64,000 nt of DNA from Amyloporia xantha (Eukaryota; Basidiomycota; Agaricomycetes; Polyporales; Adustoporiaceae): contig JAYKKR010000001.1 in the NCBI GenBank assembly GCA_036971615.1, forward strand, positions 2,232,001 to 2,296,000. The letters run 5' to 3'. This document shows, piece after piece, positions 46,217 to 57,899 of the stretch. A program made the position numbers and the translations under genes. Within the stretch, counting starts at the first letter, position 1. The number at the start of each line of letters is the position of its first letter. A model generated the notes under the pieces. It was not told where the DNA came from, made no database searches, and saw only the letters and a program-made list of their open reading frames with translations.

Positions 46217-47711
46217 ATGACCTCGGATGGCCAGCGCGCCCCTTCCTCTGCCTCTGTGTCCAGCTATGCCAAGTCCCATAGCGTGCGGAGTTCTCGTGCA
46301 GCGCCTTCCACCATCAAAACAGTAGTCACTGCTCCTCGTGCGCACACTAATACATACGGCTTTACCGACTTATAATTCTAGCTCTCTTCACCAGCATGGG
46401 CCCGTGATGAACCCCCGTCACCAACTGAGCGCGACGCCAACGATGCGACGCCGTCCGAAGGCGCTCGGCCACTGCACGAGTACCGACTGTCTGATGTCGT
46501 TTCATATGATTCGTCCATACCGGAAGATCCAGGACCATCGCGCTGGTGGGCTTTCACCCGACATCGACCGACACTCTCGCAGACGACACCCCTGAATGGG
46601 CCCCCTGTACGGAGGGGCTTGCGCGAGTGGGATCGCTCGCTCTCAATCCCGTGGCTCAATGTGTCACATCACCGACGCTCGCAGGAAGACGGCTCCTCAA
46701 CGGTTCGGGAGAATGAAGTAGAGAGTCCTCGTTCTATGGAGCACCCTACCTTTACTGCCGATCCGCTGCATGTCGATATACCCCCTCCTCCAAGTATGCC
46801 GTACACTATTGCGCAGAATGCTACGCCAGGTTGGGATACACCTTGGACAGCAAGGCCCCCAGATCTCGTAAGCAGAGGCTCTAATCACCGAGATGAGCTC
46901 AGGGGCCTGTCGGCTCCTGAGTCAGACCATGAAGAAAGTGAGAAGTTGACCCCATGGGCGAGAAGAAGAAAGAGGTTTAGAGCGTACATGATTTACAACC
47001 CATATGTTCCTCTGGTAAGCCCTACAAGCAACAGAAAGAAAACCCATTGTTAACGATCTATTCAGTTGTTCCGCTTTATAAACATCGCATTCACAACCGC
47101 AGCACTGGCCGTAGCCATTCGAATACGCCTCGTAGAGCGACGAAATGGTATATCGGGTGCTGTTGGATCTTCTCCGTATGTTAATTTTATCACCCTTTAC
47201 GCTTAGACATTGCTGATTCTCGTTCTTTAGGACCATAGTGATCATATTCACTTGTCTTACTCTAGTCCATGTTATGGTAGCCATCTATGTACGTTTTAGA
47301 TGCTGCCTTGGGCTTCTATCCGTCGCTCACTCAATGGTATAGGTGGAATACTTCGGTCGTCCTGTCGGCCTCTGGCACACCTCAGGGAAGCTCGCTTATA
47401 CCCTCATCGAGGTCGTCTTTATCTGCGCCTGGTCCGCGGCTCTCGCACTTTCTTTTGATAACTTCTTCACGTCTTTGATACCCTGCGCCTCCGTCTCCAA
47501 TATAGCATGGTACAATCAGCTACCTCGACCGACTATCCCAGGCGTGACCGGAGCCGAAGGTACCGTCGGAGACTACATATGCGATGACCAGCTCGCATTA
47601 ATATGTCTCGTCGGCGTGGGCCTCCTCATGTACTGTTTCAACCTCGTCATCAGCCTATTCCGCATCTTCGAACGAGTCAAGTACCATCCTACAACCGTCT
47701 TGCCAGCTTGA
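46217..47711 (+). CDS. four-helix membrane protein, SRF1 (phospholipase D regulator)-like
   Basis: Five exons, 46217-46321, 46382-47014, 47066-47175, 47231-47288 and 47343-47711, give 424 residues. The first 240 residues are hydrophilic and Ser/Pro-rich, ending in a basic membrane-proximal motif, KLTPWARRRKRFRAYMIYNP. Four hydrophobic segments follow: FINIAFTTAALAVAIRI; TIVIIFTCLTLVHVMVAIYV; LIEVVFICAWSAALALSFDN; LALICLVGVGLLMYCFNLVI. Between the third and fourth is a loop with two Cys residues (IPCASVSN, GDYICDDQ). This topology matches fungal proteins annotated as regulators of phospholipase D SRF1, and MARVEL/CASP-like tetraspans in general. I am sure of the membrane topology, less of the name. 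The start ATG at 46217 is the first in frame, and the first intron (GTAGTC...CTAG) removes an in-frame stop. Confidence 0.75.
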
Positions 47712-50196
47712 TACGATACCATTTGTCGTGGTTCCTTCTCGAAATGATTACAATATCTCAGTTGGGTCTAATACGCTCTCACTGTATACTTGCACATCTT
47801 GTTTTGTCGCCAACGGGCTACTGAGGAACAATGGCCTTCGTTACAGTACGTAACACGTAACTATCTCACCATCGTGCCCGCGATATCTGCCAAACCCTGT
47901 AGCATCAAACACGCATGTTACGACTTCTTGGAACGTAGTCAATCGAACAGAATTCTAAAGCATCTTAAGGCGAACGGGGCGAGAGCAGGGGGGCCGATGT
48001 CTCGGAAGTGAGGTCGAGGTGACCCCATCCGGGTCTGAGCATGTAAATAAAGAGTTCCGACAGGTTGTCGTCGGGGGCACCGCACTGTCGCTCTTGTCAA
48101 GAGATCCGATGAGCGTCATCTGAAACGAAACGAACTGTTGAGATGGCGACAAAATTGAAGCCGCTCGAGAGTAGGCGCGGACAACTACTATGCCAGTGGC
48201 TGCCTTTGTGTAACAAGACATGTGTCAGTATCATCTGGGACCACTTGTGGTCTATGTATACAGGGGGCAGGTCTAGATGCTTCATGAGGCGCGACCGCTC
48301 TCACATTGGAAATGTCATGGACAAATGCTAGCAGCCCTCTGGAGACCGACGTCAGCTTCGAGATAGATCTTTCCCACTCGGCGGCGAGAGAAGTTGACGT
48401 ACGAGGGTTTTACTCACCACTGACGGAACAAGTGAAATGATTCATGTGAGTCTCCACCGCCTCCGACCCAAAGCCATGTGGATGTAGTAGATGCACGTAC
48501 GGGTGCTACGAGCTGCTGAACTGTGGACAGACAACCACTGACACGCATATTGCCGGGGATCTGCAGGGCAGTGTCTCATGGCGGTGCACTTCATCTGCTC
48601 CACTTGGCTACGAAGACGGTGAATCGGGCGACAAAGATTATCAAAGAAGCAGTGGGAGCAATGCGTGCGTATCAAACTTCCCCGCACAGCATGAGATATC
48701 GACGGACATCAGTGGCCGCCAAGGGTGGTGAGAATCTTCAGTGTCTGCAAATAACCTAATACGCCCGAGTAGAAACGGACGCCTGAGACGGTAACAGGCG
48801 CTGAGCGCTGGCGACGTGTTCACAGTCGAGACGGCTTGTAGCAGAAGACCAGAACCGAACACCTGCGGTGAGAAGGACAGGATGGTCAGCGAGAGGTGAC
48901 GTCGGTAGCACTTCGCAAGGACGCCGGATGAGAATTCCTTGGATGACCATGCAGACAATGCTTCCTACGACTGACTTGACAGTTCTACGGAGCATGACAT
49001 TCAGATTCTGATGCTTGTCTGCAGCAACTCCATCCGAGATGTTGACCGAAGCGAAGTTCTTCTTGATAGAGGCCACTTATGTATTCAGTGTTGACGTGGG
49101 ACGTTGTCAAAATTTATCAAGATCCTCAACGCGGAAAAGCGCAGCTGCAGATCAGCAGGATGAAGCCCGACCGGACGGTCAACGACAGGCGAAGACCACC
49201 GCCGTGAAGTGTTTGCATTACCGTACATGTCAACGTGATCTTTAGCGAGGGCTGATGAGCAAGTCGAGGTACTGTAAGCACTTGAAACGTGACATTTGAA
49301 CGGACCGCCACACGCATCTTACCCGTCGCGTATACGGCGGGTGTATCAAGCAGCAAGAGAGCCATTTGTCCCATTGAGGAATGTGTCGGCGTTCGGAGGG
49401 ACCAGCGCTCCATCTGAACGGAATTGACAAGCGCGCCTGTGGTGCTCCGGAGGGCGGGTCTTGAGTGCGGGAATGCAGATTTAGGCATATGTCGAGGCGC
49501 GATGATGTCCGCTTTACTCCTAGCGATGTCAGAAAAAAACATACCTGCTCTGGTTTGCATGTCATACTCTGTGGTCTCCGAAGACATAGGATCATTTTGT
49601 TCACGCAAACACCTACGCATGTGCAGGAATACTGCTATTGCGGGAACCCTGAGTACACAAGTCTCTCGTCCAAGACCGCCGATGAGCCTGTTCATCAAAG
49701 ATGTATGAAGGGGAAGTTGCAGGCGGCTACGAGAGCGCCCATGGCGTTGAGTTTTCGAGACACGTTGGTAGTTGCCTCCAAACGCAGAAGAACGGTTGAT
49801 TCTCGCGGAGAGGCGGTCCTGAACAAAGTGATAGTGAAGATCAGAAGACAAAAAGCGGGGAGGCCGGGGAGATCTGCTGTGTGAGGAGAGACATCGGAAG
49901 AAGGACATCAGGTCGAGACGATGATGGTGGCGTCCGCCGTCCGTCCGCCATGGTCGATAAATTGCCATTAGCCGCTAGAGGACTCTGAGGTCTCTCATAG
50001 GCGCTCGCTTACTCTCTGTCCGCGATCACGGAGGCTGCGCGTACCGAATATCACAACGCACTCTCTCCACGCCGAACTTGTCGGATATTCGCTTCCTTCT
50101 TATACCACCGCCAGGAGACGGTCACTCATATTCCTCGCCCTCCTCAGCAGCAACGTCCAATCCAATTACCTCCTCTTCTTGTAATCCAATTCCACT
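47712..50196. other. gene-poor stretch, possible decayed membrane-protein gene
   Basis: About 2.5 kb with no supported gene. On the minus strand a 280-codon open frame (49968-49126) has protein-like composition but no recognised motif. Further along the same strand, around 49000-48830, short hydrophobic runs in two frames (VVGSIVCMVIQGIL, then YRRHLSLTILSFSPQVFGSG) vaguely recall Agaricomycete multi-helix DUF6534-type proteins. No intact model can be spliced. I regard it as unassigned. Confidence 0.3.
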
Positions 50197-51702
50197 ATGC
50201 CATCCGCAGTCGCAGGCTGGAGCACCCTCCCAACGGAGATGAAATTCTCCGTTGTCGATCTCCTTGATTTCAGCGACGTCAAGTCTCTCGCCGCCGTGGA
50301 CAGAGAGGCATACTCGCTATGCGTTCCGGCTATTTTCAGAGTGATTATTCTCTCACTAGCGGCCTCTTAACATCTGCTAATGCTTGATTTGCAGCACGTG
50401 AATATTCCAACCTACGAGGACTTGCAAGCATATTTGTCTTGCGTGCCCGAATCCTACTGCCAGTACATACGAAAACTAAGCATCTGCACAAAATCTTCGT
50501 CTGACATACCGCTCGTCCCATCTGCCAACGGGCGTCCGCCCGTGACAGAGGCAGTGGCCGAACTGCTCGGCCAGTGTTCCCAGCTGGAGCAACTGACGCT
50601 GGGGCTGGCGGGCTCATTGGCCAAATCCGTCATTCCCTGTTTCACCAAGCTACGCACATTGACACAGCTATCCATTAATCACTGCGGAGATGAAGCAGCA
50701 TGTCCATTGTGAGTGCAATGCGCCTATCTGCCCATTTCGTCCATCTGACCGTCATCTCTCCCCCCTGCAGGAGTGAGCGCTTGATCGTCTCTATCGCAGC
50801 CTCCCTGCCCCAAGCTTTCTCAACTTTCGCTGGACCGCATCTCTCGCTCGGCTGTCCATGCCCCAGAGCTTATTGGAGTGCACCCCTTCATCCCGCTCGT
50901 CGTTGGCGACGAAGACATACCAGACCACCCCCTCCTCGGCTCTGAGCTCCGCCTGCCCTCCCTTCTCCGTCTCCCCACACTGAAAAAGCTGCGCATTCGC
51001 GACACCCACCTAGGAGATCCCCAATGGGAGTCCACCCCTGTCGCATGCTCGCTCGAAGTACTCGACCTCGGTAGCTGCTACCACGAATCGCTCGATTTCA
51101 ACCGCGTCTGCACGGAGCGCATCATGGGCAACGTAGGGCACACCGTCGACGAGTTCGCGCTCAATACCGCGCTCACGTCGCAGACCTTCCAGTTCGCCAA
51201 GCATAAGGAGACGCCTCTGCACCGCCTGCGCAAGATACACCTCACACCCCTCTTTCCCGTCGAGAACGTCGTGGACACGCTGACGACACTCTCGGACTCG
51301 CCTATCGAGAAGCTGTCGGTGCAGTGCCACGAGGACGACATCATCGACATGTGCGCTGCTCTCGAGGACTTCCTCAGTCTTCGTGCCAAGCGTGGAGAGC
51401 AGGCGCTCTATCAGCACCTCACCGAGATCACCGTGAAGGCAGTCAGCGATCTGGCCGATGGTCTCTTCGGGCCATTTGGCATAGATGCGAGGTCGCCTTC
51501 CGCGGGAGTCCTGCTTGCGGAGCACGCAGAGGCTGTACAACGTCTGCAAGACTTCCTTGGTGACCTTCGTCGTGCAGACGACCCCAACTCTTCGTCAGAC
51601 ACATCCTCTTGCGAGGCACTCTTGTCGATTGTGGACGTGGAGAAATCGCCATCGGCGAGCGTGACCGAGAAGACCGCCGAAACTCACGAGACGAATGAAT
51701 GA
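50197..51702 (+). CDS. F-box/LRR-like protein, reading frame broken once
   Basis: Exons 50197-50340, 50395-50708 and 50771-51702. The N-terminus (GWSTLPTEMKFSVVDLLDFS, then KSLAAVDREAYSLCVPAIFR) is a basidiomycete-type F-box. Leucine-rich-like segments follow: QCSQLEQLTLGLAGSLAKSV, PTLKKLRIRDTHLGDPQWES and CSLEVLDLGSCYHESLDFN. Exon 3 starts in the frame of SERLIVSIAASLPQ, but the conserved continuation LSQLSLDRISRSAVHAPELI and everything after it is in the next frame (+1), the change lying at about 50811-50816. No GT-AG intron with a sensible length repairs it. About 463 codons result if one base is ignored. The C-terminal 60 residues are Ser/Thr/Glu-rich. It may be a sequencing indel or a recent pseudogene; the substrate is unknown. 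Confidence 0.75.
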
Positions 51703-52020
51703 ATACCCCCCACTCTGCGATACATGGAGCTGCAACGAATTTTAACTTCCGGTTTTCTGGGTCATAGATATGTCTTGAATCTGCCACTGTACGATATATT
51801 TGACAAAGGAGATATCGACGTGGCTCGTATATACCCCTCCTGAATATTTCACTGGTACCATTTCTCCACCATTCTTGTCCATATTTTTATTACTATTAAA
51901 TCATCGGTCGGAAGCTGTGTTTTATTGTGATGTGCCCTGTCTGTAAGCATCGTATGTCATGCCAACGACAGTGCCGCTGTGAGAACCAACAAATATCAGC
52001 GCAGCTCACTCACGACTGGC
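51703..52020. other. convergent intergenic region
   Basis: About 320 bp between an F-box gene stop (plus) and the beta-lactamase-like gene stop (minus). It is AT-rich and probably 3' untranslated; no repeat was seen. Confidence 0.35.
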
Positions 52021-54042
52021 TCATCTCCGCAATGCGAGATCACCCATTGCAGGGATATGCAAGACCCTCACTTCAAGCTGAGCATCTCCCCACCCCTCCA
52101 CATTACCACTGAAGTAGATCAGATTGGTCGGCGCACCATGGCGCATGCCCCAGTCGTCGAACCCAATCCAGTATGAGTAGCAGCTGTGGTGCTTCAGACC
52201 ATTGTATCCAGGAGTTCCTGCGTCTAATCTGCAAAGCAGTGTTGCGAGTTTGGCACGGCACGACAGGTGCAGGACATTCGCGCTCACCGCAATTCGTCCC
52301 TCCGCCCGGTAGAACGGAGCGCTATCCGTCGCGGTTGCGCGCCATGCGGAAGGGCATTGAACTTAGCCAGAGCGTCCGTCCCATTTAGCACGAAGCTCTC
52401 CATGAATAATGTCCCTTGGTCAAGGGCAATAGTCGCTACGCTTGTGCCGTCAGTACTAGTCCAATTACCGACGTACATGAGCGTTGTGAATTCTGCGAGA
52501 GCTCGGTCCATGTAGGGTTGGACCAAGTTGAAAATCTCATAAGTGAGCGCCGCAGAGTCGTCGTAAGACCCGGCCATAAAAACGACGACACCGTACGATG
52601 TACCTGGATGGAGGGCGATAGCAGTATGATAACTGTACAATTCTCCAACTACGTGAATATTCATAAGCACAGGTTCGTCAATTTGAGGACCAATGGTATT
52701 CTACGCACGTTTCCAGTATATTCTCCTGAGCCTCCCATATGAATCTCGCGCCTTGACAATTTCCCAGATGAGGCCGGATTCTGTCTGATCGTCCTCCTCA
52801 AACACGTGGGTCGCGTGCAGCCAATTCCTCATAGTATACGGAGTGAGAACACTTCTGGGATGCAGCGGGTTCAGCAGCGTGGATGTGAACGTAATTGCAT
52901 CTGAGAGCGAAGTCCACTGGCCGCCTGCGGCATTCATTGCGTCCTCAAAATCGAAATCCTAGATTCCAGACTTTAAAGACGCAGCAGATCCCACTGGGTT
53001 TAGAAAAAATGGACCTACAGCAATTTCTGGTGCTAAGGAAGGTACTACAACAAGATGCTTGTTCTCTTCCGTGGCTAGGAAGTGGCTACCGTTCAATCCC
53101 ATGGGATTGAAGACATCCCGCTTGATCAATTCAGCATATGTCTGAGGTTCTGCATCAGCCCGCGCGGGGTCTACGGCTGCACGGTTGGCGGCAACGAGCG
53201 CTAGGCCCAGAAGACCTGTCGCCGTGTTCGAATAAGAGGGATAAAATCCAGGAGGGGACACGAGGTGGTTCTGAGCCACTGCAGTCAAGACGGCAGAAGT
53301 GCTTGGGAAGGGAAGTCCATTGTAGGGCGGGGCACCGGCACCATGGAGAGAATCAGGCCAGTCGACAACATTGCCCGGAGGCCAATCATGGCCCAGTCCG
53401 GACAGATGAGTCGCGAGGTGCCGAAGGGTAATCGGTTCGGAGGCAATGGATTCGGAGCCAGGCACAAAGGGAGAGAAACCTCCAGGCTTATGAGTAAAAT
53501 TGGGTATATACTTGGAGACAGGATCATCCCTGATGGGGCAATTAACATCACAAAAACAGCTAGTCAACGTAGAGATACCATGAAAGTGCCCCTCTTTGCC
53601 TCAAGACGTGCCCTTGTACAACCTCAAACAATTTGGACACACTCGCCATTCGGTACATCGAGTGGCTCGTAGGGGGAGGAGAGAGCTTGCGATCTTCATC
53701 CGATCCATTGCTTCTTAGCCGTCCGAGATTCCCTTCATATAATGCACTGGCGGCCGTGACCACAGCCACGGAGAGACTCTCGATATCTCCTTCGCCTCCT
53801 GCAAAGCGGTTGAGTAGATATGCGTCTACACGTGCCGAGGCTTCCCGCATCAAGGGATGAGAAGGCGCAGGAGGTGTTTCTTTGAACAAGTCTGGAAGGA
53901 ACGGATAGCAAGTCGACAGCGAAGGAAAACCTCGAACATGGCTGCTGTCGAGAGGAACATGGAGAGACCAATATCTTGTATAGAGAGCCCAAATGATAGC
54001 CGCCAAGGCGTAGGCGGTAGCATGCAGGGCAAGTCCTGGCAT
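52021..54042 (-). CDS. beta-lactamase-like serine hydrolase (class C/transpeptidase fold)
   Basis: Five exons, 54042-53579, 53529-53019, 52958-52709, 52648-52288 and 52228-52021, give 597 residues. Two of the four introns are multiples of three and begin or end at in-frame stops, which checks the model. The N-terminus has a hydrophobic stretch (TAYALAAIIWALYTRYW) that is a signal peptide or anchor. The catalytic Ser/Lys pair is SVSK in YRMASVSKLFEVVQGHVLRQ, and the Tyr-x-Asn motif is in FYPSYSNTATGLLGLALVAA. The region ITLRHLATHLSGL is also typical. The C-terminal 200 residues (after RIYWKLGELYSYHTAIALHP) form the domain found in fungal members. Such proteins hydrolyse esters, amides or lactones in fungal metabolism; the substrate is unknown. 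Many Agaricomycetes carry several copies. Confidence 0.88.
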
Positions 54043-57000
54043 AGCAATCTCTACTCGGGGTGTGGAGGTAAAGATTAGACGTCCAGACCCCGTGATGTTA
54101 TACAGCGACCATGGAACCCATGTCAGAACAACGCTATATCAAGCTAAATATCAAACAAGAGGACTTCCCCGACAAATTCTACAGTTCGAATAGGTGAGAG
54201 ACTTACATGCTGACAAGGCCAAACAGTCTCGACTTACACCTGTATCCGCGGATGCAGAAAAAACCAACTGGGAGTTGATCGTTACGTGCAAGTCTGTTAC
54301 CCAGAGCACTCCCGCATGGACAGGTTATGTCAAAGTACAGTGGGTTGTTTATGTAAACGTTTCAAATTCTGGTCAGTTCATGTCTCTCACGGCACAACTC
54401 GATCACGTGAAACGCGTCCAGTCGACCGTGAGTGTGACTGCCGGCTCCGCCAGCCAGTTCCAAATAACCACCAGACACATTGTACATACAATTTTATAGC
54501 CCATGTTATATATCCATGCACCTTTAAGCACGTATGCAGCAAGTTCAACTCATTACAGGTGACTGTATTTAAATATTGACTGCATTACTGGGTGCAGTCA
54601 CAGACAAGCCTTCCACTATGATGTTGACTCAGACTTGAAGACAAACCCATCATACTAATGAACACTGTCATGGAGCGACACAAGCACTCAATTGGGAACC
54701 ACACATCACGGGAAATTCAGCAATGGCAGATACACTGTGGAAGATGCATTTCATCGAGAATGCAATGGTACAGTACACAGGAACACTGGAAGGGCATGCA
54801 CCGCAATAGTACCTGCCACGAGGACATAGAGCCATCAGCGGATGACAATGAAGCAACACAGACAGAAGAGAACGGCACACACAGCACCCGCACACGAATG
54901 CACGGAGCATGGAGCGTATACGCCCTTTCCAAGACAGCAGAAAGCGAACGCGAAAGAATTCGCCGAAGCGGCGCGGCAGAGCCACACGTCGACCATGAGC
55001 GCCGCCCAAATGTGACGGCAACAGCTGCCTTGGGGGCGCCGTTCGGCAGCGCGTACAGCGCCACATTTCTGAAGATGCCGCAGGCGAAGCACGCGGCATT
55101 CCGCCACCAGACCGCCACCCCCCGGGTCAACGCGGGAAGCCGGGCTCACGGCCGACGAAGGCTGTATAACAAAGTTGAAGACCCGACGTTCGGCCCGGTT
55201 GTACCTCCTATCTTCTTACGTAAGGCTACACGCACTGCTATTGGAGATAACCAAATAAGGGTTATTTGGAACCTGTAGTACTTGCTGACCCACTGACCCA
55301 CACATAGGAAATAAGTAGTAGGGCCGCGTGAAGCGGCAGCACCCGCTACGGTCTTGCCCCTCCTGTCGGGCGTGCGTCATGAATTCATCGTCTACAGCAC
55401 GTCCATGTATTCGCCATTGATCACACACGCGCATTCTCGGACACCCAAAAGCGTCATTTTCGAATGGAGCATTTACTACAAATATAGATCTGTAGTAGGC
55501 AATTTCTCTGATTCAATTCAGTGGACTTGCACCCAGGCCCACTGAGAATCGAAATTGGAATGCCCGCGTACAGGCCAGGCTGACATAAGCGAGGAAGGAC
55601 AAATTGGAGGTTGAGGGCAGGCCGCGCCGCAAGATTAGGGCCGGTCTTTGCCAGGATTTGCATTTTTGGCGGACGATCGTTGGAATGGATTGCGATAAGA
55701 ACCCACTACTCTCGTAGCGGGAATGTTGCCTAGACAAATTGGCCCCAAGTAAAGGCAAGAAAGCGGCTGTGGTTCGAGAGACATCAAGCTATGTACTACC
55801 AAGGTGACGGAAACCAAGGCGTCTCGTCTGTCCATCCACATTCCAATGCCGGTGGGACAGCACTGTCACGCTGTGTACCACGTTTCACGGCGTCTTTTTC
55901 TTCATTGTTTTTCTGTATGTTAGCATTTTCTTGAAGTCTGGATACGACGACTTTGACCCGATTGGACAGTTAAGTGCTGTCTGTGCTACTGGCATTTTGT
56001 TCAGAAGACCTCTACGAATCGTGAGTATCCTAGTCCGTCCTGGTAATATCTCAAATGAGCCATTAACTGACCATACTCAATAGCACTGATCTGATGGATG
56101 TCGAGTAAACGTGGAGCTATGTCCAATCGCGTCTGCGTCGCAACTCAGACCGTCAGGACGGCATGGCACCCATGTGGTCTGAATTAGATTGACGCGTTTA
56201 TTGGAGAAATCGTCAGAAAGCCATCTGAACTAGGCAGGTACTGTGGACGGATACTGCTTCATTCCTATAGGCTGTGGAAGTACTACCGTTGAGGCATTGC
56301 GTATTGCCACGATAGCCCAAGAGCGCTTTCAGATCAGGTCCAGGAAAGGGGCGGTCACACACTGAAATGAGTCCGTCCGGAAACGCGAGATGCAAACATA
56401 GTAGCAAACACTCATAGCGCGCAAGTCGCAGAAACACGGCAGCTTGTGGATTAAAAGATTAGCACCCTGACGAGCTATCACCGCGCCACGTCAAACGGAC
56501 TGCCAATTCTCGTTGCTCACTGAACTCAGTTGTGAGCGCGGGACTGGAAAGATTTTGGCGATGTGGCTCACTATTTAAATCTGATATGCCCCTTTTGAGA
56601 GCCGGAAACGTGGGACCACCCCTGCTTATGATAACTGGCATGGTACAAACATCCTGGAAACCCAAATGTTGCCTGGTACCATACAAGATAAAATGATGGT
56701 GTTTCTGAAGGACAGATGTCGCCATCACTAGATGGTACAGTGCTGTGCTGGTGAGTGATTTGACTTGCTTGATTGACTCCTGTTACAGTCGGTATATGTT
56801 CTCCTTTGGCTGTCTCAGATAGACGTGTACACTGACTGATAAGAACAGTGGTGCGTCCGCGATGTTCAGCGCACAACGGTCGCTCTCATCAAGCAGCACT
56901 TCGACGACCAAAGGATGCTTGATCTCAACGTTCATGTTCTCCCTGACCACCAGACATCACTATGCGACGGGAAGAAGATGATAGCCAGCACCGCAAGTAC

Positions 57001-57899
57001 ATTAAGAGTGGACCAATGGACGTGGTGACTGTATGTGACAGGATGACGGCAGCGTAGGACGATTCCGGTGCCGAGAATATGATCCCGCAGAGCTGTATCA
57101 CTTGAGAGTCATTCAGTCGGCACGTCGGTCGAGGTATTCGGAGTGTATTTACTCTGTTAACTTGGAGATTCGGTCGTAGACGAAGGACATAACGATCAGT
57201 ATATTTTCATCAGCCATGGTCTCCGCCCGCGGATGCAATGAAGAAGATCTAGAATCAATGATCAGCCCGATGCACCTTGATTGCTCTGGCGGTGTTTCTG
57301 CCCGATCGGTACCAGCGGCACCATCGTGCGACGTGGACAATGCACAATTTCTTGTCGTCACTTGGTCCGTTACTCGTCGCAAAAACACGTACGTGGTCGT
57401 CTCTATGCGGCCAGACCGTTGCTCTATGCAACACACAGTTATCCAACAGCTTGCATACCGAGTCATGGCAGAAGCTGTCACAGGGTGAGTCAAGTGTAAA
57501 CCAGTACAGTGTGAAGCGTGCCGACCTTGTATTCTCAACCACACCCGGCTGTGATGCGGCCGGGACTCGATCCGTCACTACTTCCCGCTCGCCTGCACCG
57601 GCGGGTCATCCAAGGAATTTAGCCAGAGATCGCAACTTAATTTCTGCTCTGTTAGCGCTATGATTGAGTGTCATCTCAGCGGGGAGGCACTGTTAGCTCT
57701 GACAAGAGCTCATCGCCGCATCCAGACTTGGCTATGAAATGTTCACATGTAGTGTAAGTGACCGGGTAGCCAGTGAGGCGTACAATATGACTCCCTGAGA
57801 GACGTATACCCTGCATATGCCCCTTCCCTATATAATGTGGTAAGAGAAGACTCATTAGCCCTTCACAAAGTCCTTTACATTTCGCTCCATTCATACACA
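54043..57899. other. gene-poor 3.9-kb stretch
   Basis: No gene is supported. The longest open frame, 54658-55278 (206 codons, plus), is antisense to a 143-codon frame over a GC-rich segment; neither resembles a known family nor splices further. A perfect hairpin, CCAAATAA-GGG-TTATTTGG, lies at about 55250-55268, beside the short direct repeat CTGACCCACTGACCCAC. From 55.9 to 57.8 kb the frames are short and random-looking. The start of this stretch (54043 onward) must hold the promoter of the hydrolase. Confidence 0.4.
57829..57836 (+). promoter_or_regulatory. TATA box of the adenylate-forming enzyme gene
   Basis: TATATAAT, 64-71 bp upstream of the ATG at 57900, a normal spacing for a TATA-driven fungal gene. 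Confidence 0.5.

Noticed and set aside
50787..50814. Short GT-AG segments (13 or 28 nt) that would repair the F-box frame.
   Set aside because: Too short to be spliced, and they would delete residues that look conserved.
52229..52310. Apparent -1 frame change near the end of the beta-lactamase-like gene.
   Set aside because: A 59-nt intron (GTGAGC...TTTGCAG, 52287-52229) joins RRDELR to LDAGTPGYNG in frame.
52701..52961. In-frame stop codons (52959 and 52701) in the beta-lactamase-like gene suggesting a pseudogene.
   Set aside because: Both stops lie within 60-nt GT-AG introns that are multiples of three; removing them joins conserved text (EIA to DFDFEDAMN, YWK to LGELYSYH).
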